Shown: positions 39,174 through 47,610 of the stretch, in pieces
How positions within the stretch are numbered: the stretch's first letter is position 1
Layout of the letters: every line of letters starts with the position of its first letter
Assembly: GCA_024236415.1 (NCBI GenBank)
Contig: JACKKN010000008.1
Location: 128,339 to 192,338, forward strand
Length of the DNA: 64,000 nucleotides
Origin: Hyphomicrobiales bacterium
GTDB lineage: Bacteria; Pseudomonadota; Alphaproteobacteria; Rhodospirillales; JACKKN01
Direction of reading: 5' to 3'
Program-made: the position numbers and the translations under genes
Notes under the pieces: model-generated
The model's database searches: none
The model's input: only the letters and a program-made list of their open reading frames with translations
What the model was told of the DNA's origin: nothing

Positions 39174-39734
39174 TCAGCCCGTCTTCAGGCGGCGCAGCAG
39201 GCGGCGCAGGCCGCGTTCCGATCCCGGTTCCGGGCGCGGCACGAAGCAGTCGATCAGGTCCTCGATGGCCGCGCCGGCGATCTCCAGCTTGCCCGCCGAG
39301 TCGCAGTCGTACAGGTAGTCGGCCAGGGGCACGATGGCCTCCCGGAAGCGCGGGTCGCTGAAGATCTGGCCGGCCTGCTCCTCGAGCCGGAAATAGATGT
39401 CCTCGGGGTTCTCCTCGCCGCCGCCCAGCCCGGCCATGATGCGGGTCAGCTCGTCGATGCGCGAGATGTCGCCGGCGCAGCAGGTGGTGGAGCCGCAGGC
39501 GATGTCCTCGGCCAACTGGCCGCCGAACAGCTCCAGCGCCCGTTCCTCCAGCACCGCGTAGAACGAGCCCCAGTCGTTGCTGCGGAAGACCTTGTCGGTC
39601 ACCGTCTCGGGCGGCCGGGGCAGCATGCGCACGCGCAGGATCTTCTTGTCTAGGGCCCGCGCCACCAGGGCGTGTCCGGCTTCGTAGACACAGAGCCGGA
39701 ACACCGGGTCCGTGACCTTGTCGTCGAGGTCCAT
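39174..39734 (-). CDS. M41 (FtsH peptidase)-like protein lacking the first zinc His
   Basis: 186 aa, with no AAA+ domain and no membrane helix. The segment CVYEAGHALVARALD matches the M41 HEAGHA motif, but the first His is Tyr17 (YEAGH). FGGQLAEDIACG, then AGDISRIDELTRIM corresponds to the FtsH third-ligand region, with Asp89 kept. Loss of one zinc ligand suggests it cannot cleave peptides and may be a binding protein. Distant homology to stand-alone M41 proteins is inferred from motifs only. Confidence 0.7.
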   Translation of the reverse strand: MDLDDKVTDPVFRLCVYEAGHALVARALDKKILRVRMLPRPPETVTDKVFRSNDWGSFYAVLEERALELFGGQLAEDIACGSTTCCAGDISRIDELTRIMAGLGGGEENPEDIYFRLEEQAGQIFSDPRFREAIVPLADYLYDCDSAGKLEIAGAAIEDLIDCFVPRPEPGSERGLRRLLRRLKTG

Positions 39735-39889
39735 TCTGTTGTTTGCTCCGTTTCCCCTGACGGCGGACGGTAACTGTGGTGCCCGGGGGAGTCCACACCC
39801 GAACGGGTCGGTGGGGCGGGAAAGTTTGCGCCGGCGCCGGCGCGCCGCGTAATGTGGGCGGCGCACACCCCGGCGAAGGAGGCACGCCC

Positions 39890-40468
39890 GTGGCCGAGAC
39901 CAGCCATACAGTCCGCGCCCACCTGTTCACCCACACCCGCACCTACGTCCTGGGCGAGACCGCCCTGCGCTGGCGGCGCGGCGAGAGCGCCGTCGGCGAC
40001 CCCGAGGGCGAGCTGGCCTACGCCGACGTGCGCAAGCTGCGCCTGTATTCGGCGCCCGGGCTGGGGGTGGACGTGGGCCTGTGCGTGCTGCGGCCCCGGC
40101 GCGGCGCCGGTTCCAAGGTGGTGATCAAGTCGGCCCACTACGTCTCGCTGGGCAACTTCGAGGACCGGCGCGCCAGCTACGGCCCGCTGGTGCGCGAGCT
40201 GCTGGTCCGCATCGCCGCCGCCAACCCGGGCGCCCGCATGGTGGCCGGCAACTCGGCCCTGTGGGTCACCTGGCTGGTGCTGCTGGCGCTGACCGGGCTG
40301 ATCTTCCTGGGGCTGGCCGTGTCCCTGCTGTCGGGCGACATCATGGCCGCCGGCGGCTGGGGCGCGGTGGCGGCCCTGGCGCTGATGCTGCCGCTGATGG
40401 TGCGGGCCGTGCGCGGCGGCCGCGGCCGGCCGCTGGACCCCCACGACCCGCCCGCGAGCCTGGTCTAG
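39890..40468 (+). CDS. Two-helix membrane protein of unknown function
   Basis: 192 aa from GTG with a strong AAGGAGG upstream. The N-terminal 115 residues look like a cytoplasmic beta domain (YVLGETALRWRRGESAVG, YADVRKLRLYSAPGLGVDVG). Two adjacent helices follow (LWVTWLVLLALTGLIFLGLA and AAGGWGAVAALALMLPLM), then a short basic tail. No family is recognised. Confidence 0.7.
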   Translation: MAETSHTVRAHLFTHTRTYVLGETALRWRRGESAVGDPEGELAYADVRKLRLYSAPGLGVDVGLCVLRPRRGAGSKVVIKSAHYVSLGNFEDRRASYGPLVRELLVRIAAANPGARMVAGNSALWVTWLVLLALTGLIFLGLAVSLLSGDIMAAGGWGAVAALALMLPLMVRAVRGGRGRPLDPHDPPASLV

Positions 40469-40527
40469 ACAGGTCGGCCCGGTCGGCTAGACTGGCGGCG
40501 GTCACCGAACGCGCGGGAGGAAACGAC

Positions 40528-41166
40528 ATGAGACTGGCGGCCAAGCTCGCGGCGGTCCTGGCCCTGGCCCTGGCACCCGTCCTGGCACCCGTCCCGGCGC
40601 CGGCCGGCGCCGGCGCGGCCAAGGAACCGGACGCCAAGCTGGCCGAGTGCGCCCGCATCGGCGACAACATGGCGCGGCTGGCCTGTTACGACCGCCTGGC
40701 CAAGCGCCGCGGGGCGGCGCCCGGGGACGGCCGCGACAGCGCCTGGATCGTGCAGGAGGAGGAGGTCGCCGGCGGCCCCGACAACGTCTACCTGCACGTC
40801 AACGCCACCGCCCCGGTCACCGTCGGTTGGGAGACGGCCCTGCCCGAGCTGTGGCTGACCTGCGCCGGCGGGGTGGCGCAGATCTATGTCAACATGGGGG
40901 TCTTCCTGCACAGCGAGAAGGTGCACCTGACCATCCGCCTGGGCCGCAAGCGCCCCCTGGCCGACACCTACCCCGTGTCCAAGGACGGCAAGACCGCCTT
41001 CCTGGCCCTGGGCGACGGCGCCGCCGTGATCGCCCGCGGCATGGCCGGGCACGACTCTCTGGGCGTGCGGGCGCAGCCCTACAAGCAGAAGCCCATCAAC
41101 GTGGATTTCCCCATCGCCGGCCTGGACCGGGAGTTGCCGGCCCTGACCGAAGCCTGCGGCTGGTAG
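40528..41166 (+). CDS. VasI/TagO-like exported protein
   Basis: 212 aa. Signal peptide (LAAVLALALAPVLAPVPAPAG) and then ECARIGDNMARLACYDRLAKR, the motif shared by T6SS-associated VasI/TagO proteins and similar exported proteins. Two Cys in that block and two more (LTCAGG, EACGW) could form disulfides. No type VI genes are present, so a T6SS role is not supported. GGGAGG precedes the ATG. Confidence 0.72.
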   Translation: MRLAAKLAAVLALALAPVLAPVPAPAGAGAAKEPDAKLAECARIGDNMARLACYDRLAKRRGAAPGDGRDSAWIVQEEEVAGGPDNVYLHVNATAPVTVGWETALPELWLTCAGGVAQIYVNMGVFLHSEKVHLTIRLGRKRPLADTYPVSKDGKTAFLALGDGAAVIARGMAGHDSLGVRAQPYKQKPINVDFPIAGLDRELPALTEACGW

Positions 41167-41172
41167 CCGGCG

Positions 41173-41976
41173 TCAGGCCGCCGCGGCGCGCCCGTCGGCG
41201 TCCGGGCTTTCCAGTTCGCACCAGACCGGGGTGTGGTCCGACGGCTTCTCCCAGCCGCGCGGGGTGCGGTCGATGCCGGCGCCGCGCAGGCGGTCGGCGG
41301 CCTGGGGCGACAGCAGCAGGTGGTCGATGCGCAGGCCCTGGTCGCGGCTCCAGGCGCCGGCCCGGTAGTCCCACCAGGAATAGCGCCCCTGCTCGGCGTT
41401 CACGGCACGGAAGGCGTCGGTGTAGCCCAGGAAGCAGGTCTTGCGCCAGGCGGCCCGGGATTCCGGCCGGCACAGGGCGTCGCCGGACCAGCCCTCGGGG
41501 TCGAACACGTCGCCGTCGTCGGGCGCCACGTTGTAGTCGCCGCCCAGGATCACCGCGTCCTCGGTCGCCAGCAGGTCGCGGGCGTGGGCGTACAGGCGGT
41601 CCATCCAGGCCAGCTTGTAGTCGAACTTGGGGCCGTCCGTGGGGTTGCCGTTGGGCAGGTAGATGGAGGCCACCCGCACGTCGCCGGTGACCGCTTCCAG
41701 GTACCGCGCCTGGTCGTCCCCGGGGTCGCCGGGCAGGCCCACCTGTGCGACCTCGATGGGCCGCTTCGACAGGATGGCGACGCCGTTGTAGGTCTTCTGG
41801 CCATGGGTCGCCAGGTTGTAGCCCAGGTCCCCCACCTCCAGCCCCGGGAAGGCCTCGTCCACCACCTTGATCTCCTGCAGCAGCACCACGTCGGGGGCGA
41901 ACTCCTTGAGCCAGCGCAGCAGGTGCGGCAGCCGCGACTTGACCGAATTGACGTTCCAGGTGGCGATCTTGATCAC
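41173..41976 (-). CDS. xthA: Exodeoxyribonuclease III
   Basis: AP endonuclease/3'-5' exonuclease of base-excision repair, 267 aa from GTG. IKIATWNVNSVKSRL, LLQEIKV with the metal Glu, YNGVAIL, ILGGDYNVAP with the catalytic Asp/Asn, and the final RIDHLLLS and SDHTPVW with Asp-His are all present. It is convergent with the TagO-like gene. A homologue of the ExoA type is equally possible by sequence. Confidence 0.95.
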   Translation of the reverse strand: MIKIATWNVNSVKSRLPHLLRWLKEFAPDVVLLQEIKVVDEAFPGLEVGDLGYNLATHGQKTYNGVAILSKRPIEVAQVGLPGDPGDDQARYLEAVTGDVRVASIYLPNGNPTDGPKFDYKLAWMDRLYAHARDLLATEDAVILGGDYNVAPDDGDVFDPEGWSGDALCRPESRAAWRKTCFLGYTDAFRAVNAEQGRYSWWDYRAGAWSRDQGLRIDHLLLSPQAADRLRGAGIDRTPRGWEKPSDHTPVWCELESPDADGRAAAA

Positions 41977-42067
41977 GGCCTTCCTCTCCTTGCCTCGCGG
42001 GATCGCCATCATAGCCGGGGCGGCGATGGGAGCAAGCGGGCAAGGCCCATCCCTCGGTTCGCCGCCG

Positions 42068-43843
42068 TCAGCGCGCGGGCTCCACAACCTTGAGCCGCTT
42101 CAAGGCCGCCGCGCGGATGGTCTGGCTGTCGTCCCGTGCCAATCGGCGCAGCAGATCCGCATCGGTCAGCTTGCCGATGGCCGCCTCGCGCACGGCGGGG
42201 GTCAGGTCGTGCCGGGCGATCCGGGCCAGCACCGCCTGGTCGTCGATGCGCGCAACCACCTCCAGGCGAACCAGGTGGTCGTCGTCGCCGGCGGCCGCGA
42301 TCACCGCCTCCCGCGCCGGCACGACGCGCACCGCCGCCGCCCGCAACAGCGCCGACCGGGCCGAACCGGCCAGGGCGGCCAGCCGGTCCTTCGGCACGGT
42401 GGCCAGCAGGTGGGCGGCCAGGGGATACACCAACTTGGCACGGTCGATGTCCAGCGGGACACTGACAACCTTGTTCTTCTGGCCCGCCGAGATGACGATG
42501 GTCGTGGGCAGGGGCGAGACGAAGGTCACCTGGCGCCTGCCGCCGCCGTGCGGGTCGGTGACGGTCAGGGTCACCTTCTCGCCCAGGGCCCGGGCGCCGG
42601 GGGCAAATAACCCGTGCAGGGCATAGCTTTTCTCGACGACGCCCCATTTCACGTGCAGGTCCGCCACGGGTCCGCCCGCGGCCGCCTCCACCAGGGCATC
42701 GCGCAGTTGCGCCACGGGAACCTGCGTGCCGATTCCCCTTCGGCCTGAGCCACGATCCTCCTGGCGATACATCAGCTCGCCGAGCAGCGACCGGTCGTTG
42801 AGCCGCGCCGTGGCCACCACCCGTTCCCACCGATGCTTGCCATCACGGGCGGCGCGGGCGAGAAGGCGCTGATCGGTGACCCGTCGCAGGGCCTCGGCGC
42901 GCACCTGCCACGAGGTGTCTTCGCCGGCGATCAGGCGAAGCCGATCCTGGCCCGTGATCCGGGCGGTCGCCGCCTGGCGCGCCGCGCTGTCGACCCGGCC
43001 GGCGGGCGGGCCCGACCGGGCCACGCGGAACAGGGCCTCCTGGCCGCTCAGGCGGCTGACGGCGGCCAGCCGGACCGTCGGATCGTCGGTTGCCAGGGCG
43101 ATGCGAAGCAGAACCGCCTGGTTCGTCAGCCGCTTGGTGGCCTGTTCGCGCACCTTGGCATCGACGCTGCCGTCCTCGGCCAGGCCGGCCAGCAGCGCCT
43201 GGTCTCCGATCCGGGCCAGGGCGGCCAGGCGTACCTTCTGGATGTCGCCGTGCCGGGCCGTCTCGGCGAGGGCTGCCTGGTCCCGGCTTCGCCGAACTGC
43301 CGCCACGCCGCGGTCCGTGCTCACTTTCTGCAGCCGCCGGGCGGCGGTGTCGCGGAAGTGCTTTTGCGGGTGCTCGGTGCTGATGCGGCGCAACAGCGCC
43401 TCGTCCTCGAGATGTTCCAGGGCGTACATGCGCACGAACGAAGCGCTGCCTTGCATGGCGACGCGATACCGGCGGTTCTGGTCCGTGATGGCATCGATGG
43501 ACGTGTATGGACAGGTCGAGCCGAGTTGGCTCCAGGTCATGGCGTACGAGAACAGCAGATCCTGGTCGGTGACCTGCTTGCAGGCCGGATTGACCACCGC
43601 CGGCTCCGTGGCCTGTCGGACGATGCGGTCCAGCAGGCCGTTGTTCTGGATCCTCCAGACGGCGGCGACGCGCTCCTTCATCGGCGCGGCGGACAGGGCA
43701 ATTTCGGCGTACCGCTGCTGTTCCGCCAGCGGCGGCGGTCCGGGCGGCACCCGTTTGGGCGCGGCGGCGCGATTGGGCGACCCGCAGGCGGCCACGGAAA
43801 GGACGGCCAGCAAGGCCGCGAGCAGCCGGCCCGCGCCCCTCAT
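42068..43843 (-). CDS. HEAT-like repeat lipoprotein (second of a tandem pair)
   Basis: 591 aa. The lipobox VAACGS lies near residue 20. The body is a series of short helical repeats with the pattern xxLxRIAxxDxxxxVRxxAxxRLxD (LLRIALATDDPTVRLAAVSR, VLARIARHDLTPAVREAAIG and others), like HEAT/PBS repeats. A central beta-rich insert (LHVKWGVVEKSYALHGLFA to VTFVSPLPTTIVISAGQK) splits the array. It overlaps its upstream paralogue by ATGA. Probably periplasmic, membrane-anchored and protein-binding; function unknown. Confidence 0.82.
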   Translation of the reverse strand: MRGAGRLLAALLAVLSVAACGSPNRAAAPKRVPPGPPPLAEQQRYAEIALSAAPMKERVAAVWRIQNNGLLDRIVRQATEPAVVNPACKQVTDQDLLFSYAMTWSQLGSTCPYTSIDAITDQNRRYRVAMQGSASFVRMYALEHLEDEALLRRISTEHPQKHFRDTAARRLQKVSTDRGVAAVRRSRDQAALAETARHGDIQKVRLAALARIGDQALLAGLAEDGSVDAKVREQATKRLTNQAVLLRIALATDDPTVRLAAVSRLSGQEALFRVARSGPPAGRVDSAARQAATARITGQDRLRLIAGEDTSWQVRAEALRRVTDQRLLARAARDGKHRWERVVATARLNDRSLLGELMYRQEDRGSGRRGIGTQVPVAQLRDALVEAAAGGPVADLHVKWGVVEKSYALHGLFAPGARALGEKVTLTVTDPHGGGRRQVTFVSPLPTTIVISAGQKNKVVSVPLDIDRAKLVYPLAAHLLATVPKDRLAALAGSARSALLRAAAVRVVPAREAVIAAAGDDDHLVRLEVVARIDDQAVLARIARHDLTPAVREAAIGKLTDADLLRRLARDDSQTIRAAALKRLKVVEPAR

Positions 43844-45336
43844 CGGCCCGCGCCCGCCGCCGCGCGCAGCAGGGATGACCGCGCCGAACGGGCCAGGGCG
43901 GATCGCGTGGCGGCCGGCACGGCTTTGCCCAGGTGGTCGGCCAGCAGCGCCACCAGGTCCTGGCGAGGCACCTTGGCCGCGAAACGATAGGGGCGCTTGT
44001 CCTTGTCGTCCGAGGGTATCTGGATCGAATGGGGCAAGCCGGCGGCGAAGAATTTCTGGTGGCGCCGGCCCGTGCGCGGGTCGGTGATCGTCAGGGTCAT
44101 GCGCTCGCCGACGACGATCGCCTGGCGCCGGGACCGCGGGTCCATGTACCGCCGCCTGGTTTCGGACCAGGTCACGGCCAGGTCGAAGGGGACGCCGGCG
44201 GCCGAGGCTTCCACCAGGGCCTCCGCCAGCTCGGCCACGTGGGCCTGCTTGCCCTTGCCGCGCGCGAGTTCTCCCAGGAGGACCGGGTCCCGGACCCGCG
44301 CCGTGGCCACCAGCCGCTCCCACGGCGGTTCGCCGACCCGGGCCGCGCGGGCCAGGGTCGCCGGGTCGGTGACGCGCCGCAGGGCCTCGGCGCGCACGGT
44401 CCAATCGGGGTCGTCGGCGGCGATGGCGCGCAGGTCGCCCTGGTCGACGACGCCGCCGGCGGCGGCGGCGCGGGTCTTGGCGTCGACCGATCCGCGCGGC
44501 GGCCCCGACCGGGCGATGACGGCCAGCTCGCGGGGATCGGTGATCCGTTTCAGCGCCGCCTGGCGGACCGAGTCGCTGTCGGTCTCCAGCACGATCCGGC
44601 GCAGCACCACGGGGTCGTCCAGGCGGTTGGTCGCGCTGGCGCGGACGCGGGTATCGACGCCGTTGTCCAGGGCCAGGCGGGCCAGGTAACCGGGATCGGT
44701 CAGCCGGTAGGCGGCGACCCGCCTGTCCATGCCCGTGGCGCCGTGGCGCGCGACCTCGTACAGGGCCGCCTGGTCGCCCGTGTCCTTGCCCCGGGCCAGC
44801 AGCGCCGTGGTGCGCTTGTTCGCCAGCCAATGGTCCATCCACTGGCGCATGCCCGGTTCCGGGTGTTCGCGGGCGATGCGCGCCAGGACCGCCGGGTCCT
44901 TGATGCGTTCCACGGCCGAGATCTGGCGGGTCCTTCCCTGGCCTTCCATGGCGATGCGCACCAGCCGCCCCTGGTCCGTGATGGACTCGATCGCCGAGAA
45001 GGGACAGGTGGAAACCCGTCCGTCGAGGGTGAGCGCGTAGGCGAACAGCAGGTCCTGGTCGGTGACCCGCTTGCAGGCCAGGTTGACCACGTCGGCGTCC
45101 TCGGCCTGGCGCACGATGCGGTCCAGCAGCCGGTTGTCGTCGATCCGGTTGACGGCGGCGACGCGCTGCGCCCGCGGCGCCGCCGACAGGGCGACGGCGG
45201 TGTCGCGCCGCTGCTGCGCCAGGTCCGCGCGGGCGGGGGATGCCGACCCGGGTTGCGGGGGCCTTGGCGCGGAATTGCAGCCCGCCATCGACAGGGCGGC
45301 CAGCCCGATCACCACCAGGCGGGCGGCCGCGGTCAT
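43840..45336 (-). CDS. HEAT-like repeat lipoprotein (first of a tandem pair)
   Basis: 498 aa, paralogue of the downstream protein. Signal peptide with lipobox SMAGCNS near residue 20. Shared sequence includes RIDDNRLLDRIVRQAEDADV, CKRVTDQDLLFAYALT and VRAEALRRVTDPATLARAAR. It has the same central beta insert (WSETRRRYMDPRSRRQAIVV, LTITDPRTGRRHQKFFAAGL) but ends earlier, lacking the last repeats of its partner. ATG at 45336 gives the signal peptide directly. Confidence 0.82.
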   Translation of the reverse strand: MTAAARLVVIGLAALSMAGCNSAPRPPQPGSASPARADLAQQRRDTAVALSAAPRAQRVAAVNRIDDNRLLDRIVRQAEDADVVNLACKRVTDQDLLFAYALTLDGRVSTCPFSAIESITDQGRLVRIAMEGQGRTRQISAVERIKDPAVLARIAREHPEPGMRQWMDHWLANKRTTALLARGKDTGDQAALYEVARHGATGMDRRVAAYRLTDPGYLARLALDNGVDTRVRASATNRLDDPVVLRRIVLETDSDSVRQAALKRITDPRELAVIARSGPPRGSVDAKTRAAAAGGVVDQGDLRAIAADDPDWTVRAEALRRVTDPATLARAARVGEPPWERLVATARVRDPVLLGELARGKGKQAHVAELAEALVEASAAGVPFDLAVTWSETRRRYMDPRSRRQAIVVGERMTLTITDPRTGRRHQKFFAAGLPHSIQIPSDDKDKRPYRFAAKVPRQDLVALLADHLGKAVPAATRSALARSARSSLLRAAAGAGR

Positions 45337-45533
45337 GGCGGCGGCGCCGTCCCGCACGGGCGCCGCGCCACCGAGCCCGCCCTGTTTTCGACCATGGCCT
45401 CCCCGCCGTCTTGCCGGTGTTCGTCCGCTCGCGGCATGGTATCATTGCGCCGCGTTGCCGGAAACAGGCGGCGCGCGACAGGGGCGGCACCGATGGCGGA
45501 ACGGCCGCGCCCGCAGAAGGGGGGGAAGGTCAC

Positions 45534-45845
45534 ATGCCTGCCGACGACTACGACGACGACGGTTTCGAACAGCGCCCCAACGTGCGCTGGGAGAACGACT
45601 TCGGCCCGCGCACGCCCATGTGGCAACGCTACCTCATGGCCGCCGGCGCCGTGGTCGTGGTGGGGCTGTTCCTCGGCTTCGCCCTGTTCAGCGGCCTGGG
45701 GTCGCCGCAGCGCGACGCCCCGGACGGCGGGCCCAGCGTCTGGCTGTTCCTGGTCGTCATCGCGGCGGTGGTGGTCATCGCGCTGGGCGCCGAGGGCTGG
45801 GTGCTGCGCCTGCGCCGCCGGTTCGGGCGCGGCGACCCCGAGTGA
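45534..45845 (+). CDS. Small two-helix membrane protein
   Basis: Not recognised, 103 aa. An acidic head (MPADDYDDDGFEQRPNVRW) precedes two helices (YLMAAGAVVVVGLFLGFALF and WLFLVVIAAVVVIALGAEGW) and a basic tail (LRLRRRFGRGDPE). Both termini should be cytoplasmic. GGGGGGAAGG stands before the ATG. It converges on erpA with a shared terminator. Confidence 0.72.
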   Translation: MPADDYDDDGFEQRPNVRWENDFGPRTPMWQRYLMAAGAVVVVGLFLGFALFSGLGSPQRDAPDGGPSVWLFLVVIAAVVVIALGAEGWVLRLRRRFGRGDPE

Positions 45846-45851
45846 CGCAAA

Positions 45852-45873
45852 AAGGCCCGCCGGAGCGGGCCTT
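45852..45873 (-). terminator. Rho-independent terminator of erpA (probably bidirectional)
   Basis: AAGGCCCGC and GCGGGCCTT form a 9-bp stem around CGGA. On the minus strand, which carries erpA, it is followed by a run of T; on the plus strand by TTGC. Confidence 0.8.
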
Positions 45874-45895
45874 GCATGCGCGCCGTGGAACGCCG

Positions 45896-46249
45896 TCAGA
45901 CGGCGAACGAGCTGCCGCAGCCGCAGGTCGACGTGGCGTTGGGATTCTTGAGCGCGAAGTACGAGCCGATCAGGTCCTCGACGTAGTCCAGCTCGGAGCC
46001 CTGCACCAGGTCCAGCGACATGTCGTCGACCACCACGGTCACGCCCTTGTCCGCGAACACGATGTCGTCGTCGTTGCGCTGGTCGTCCAGGCTGAACCCG
46101 TACTGGAAGCCCGAGCAGCCGCCGCCCGAGACGGCGATGCGCAGCATGGTCTGGGGGTTGCCCTCCATCTCGGCCAGCACGCCGATGCGCTGCGCGGCGC
46201 TGTCCGTGATCGTTACCGTGCGGTCACCCGCCGTGGCGCCGTCAGGCAT
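45896..46249 (-). CDS. erpA: Iron-sulfur cluster insertion protein ErpA
   Basis: A-type Fe-S carrier, 117 aa. Three conserved cysteines are in GGGCSGFQYGF and STCGCGSSF, and DDMSLDLVQGSELDYVEDLI is family sequence. It hands clusters to apoproteins such as IspG/IspH. ATG at 46249 follows GAGGTGG. The dgt-argS operon diverges from it across a 164-bp gap, the usual alphaproteobacterial order. Confidence 0.95.
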   Translation of the reverse strand: MPDGATAGDRTVTITDSAAQRIGVLAEMEGNPQTMLRIAVSGGGCSGFQYGFSLDDQRNDDDIVFADKGVTVVVDDMSLDLVQGSELDYVEDLIGSYFALKNPNATSTCGCGSSFAV

Positions 46250-46413
46250 GGTCCACCTCGTTCCCAATGTCGGCCGACGCCATGGCGGCGTCGGACCGAG
46301 TGTAACACGTTCCACCCCCTATGTAAGCCGCGGCCGGCGTTTGTCAATCGCGGCGCCGGCGCCATCGCCGTTCCGCCGTTGCCTGCGGCGCGGCGGACGG
46401 GTAGTTTCCCCCC

Positions 46414-47610
46414 ATGACCCGATTCCCGCCGCGCGAAGAGCATCTGGCGCCCTATGCCTGCCGGTCCGACGAGAGCCGCGGGCGCCTGTGCGACGAGCCG
46501 GAGAGCGCCACCCGCGGCCGGTTCCAGCGCGACCGCGACCGCATCATCCACTCGGCCGCCTTCCGCCGCCTGGAATACAAGACCCAGGTCTTCGTCAACC
46601 ACGAGGGCGACTTCTTCCGCACCCGCCTGACCCACAGCCTGGAGGTCAGCCAGATCGCGCGCTCGGTGTGCCGGTCCCTGAACCTGAACGAGGACCTGGC
46701 CGAGGCCCTGGCCCTGGCCCACGACGTCGGCCACCCGCCGTTCGGCCACGCCGGCGAGGACGCCCTGAAGGACTCCATGCACGGCTTCGGCGGCTTCGAC
46801 CACAACGCCCAGAGCCTGCGCGTGGTGACCAAGCTGGAGGCGCGGTACGCCGACTTCGACGGCCTGAACCTGACCTGGGAAACCCTGGAAGGTGTGGTCA
46901 AGCACAACGGTCCCCTGGTGCGCGGGGCGGGCGGCGACCTGCCGCGCGCCATCGCCGACTACATGGCCGCCGGCGGCATGGACCTGGAGCTGGACACCTT
47001 CGCCGGGGCCGAGGCCCAGGTGGCGGCCCTGGCCGACGACGTGGCCTACAACAACCACGACATCGACGACGGCCTGCGCGCCGGCCTGTTCACGGTCGCC
47101 GACCTGGACGGCCTGCCCCTGGTGGGACGGGTCTTCGCCGAGGTGCGCAAGACCTATCCGGGCCTGGACGACTCGCGCCTGATCCACGAGGCGGTGCGGC
47201 GCATCTTCGGCACCATGGTCGGCGACCTGCTGGCCGAGACCGAGTCGCGCCTGCGCGACGCGGCGCCCCGGACCCCCGACGACGTGCGCCGCCTGGGCGC
47301 ACCGGTGGCCGCCTTCTCGGACGGCATGCGGGAAAACGAGCGCGCCCTGAAAAACTTCCTTTTCGAAAACATGTACCGGCATTACAAGCTGAACCGCATG
47401 ACCAGCAAGGCGCGGCGCGTGGTCAAGGACCTGTTCGCCCTGCTGGTCGCGGAGCCCGAATGCCTGCCCACCGAATGGCGGGGCCGGGCCGAGGGCCCCA
47501 ACTCCGTCGCCACGGCGCAGCTGGTCGCCGACTACATCGCCGGCATGACCGACCGCGCCGCCCTGGACGAATACCGCCTGCTGTTCGACGTGCAAGCCAG
47601 AATATCATGA
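46414..47610 (+). CDS. dgt: dGTPase-like HD-domain deoxynucleotide triphosphohydrolase
   Basis: 398 aa. The HD metal site is complete: HSAAFRRLEYKTQVF, LTHSLEVSQIARS and HDVGHPPFGHAGEDAL. KLNRMTSKARRVVKDLF is the C-terminal helix. It hydrolyses dNTPs to nucleosides and triphosphate. It overlaps argS by ATGA and starts the long operon that runs to nagZ/scpAB. Confidence 0.94.
   Translation: MTRFPPREEHLAPYACRSDESRGRLCDEPESATRGRFQRDRDRIIHSAAFRRLEYKTQVFVNHEGDFFRTRLTHSLEVSQIARSVCRSLNLNEDLAEALALAHDVGHPPFGHAGEDALKDSMHGFGGFDHNAQSLRVVTKLEARYADFDGLNLTWETLEGVVKHNGPLVRGAGGDLPRAIADYMAAGGMDLELDTFAGAEAQVAALADDVAYNNHDIDDGLRAGLFTVADLDGLPLVGRVFAEVRKTYPGLDDSRLIHEAVRRIFGTMVGDLLAETESRLRDAAPRTPDDVRRLGAPVAAFSDGMRENERALKNFLFENMYRHYKLNRMTSKARRVVKDLFALLVAEPECLPTEWRGRAEGPNSVATAQLVADYIAGMTDRAALDEYRLLFDVQARIS

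Noticed and set aside
40528..41166. Type VI secretion component
   Set aside because: Only the VasI/TagO-like motif is present and no other T6SS gene is in the window, so no secretion role is claimed.
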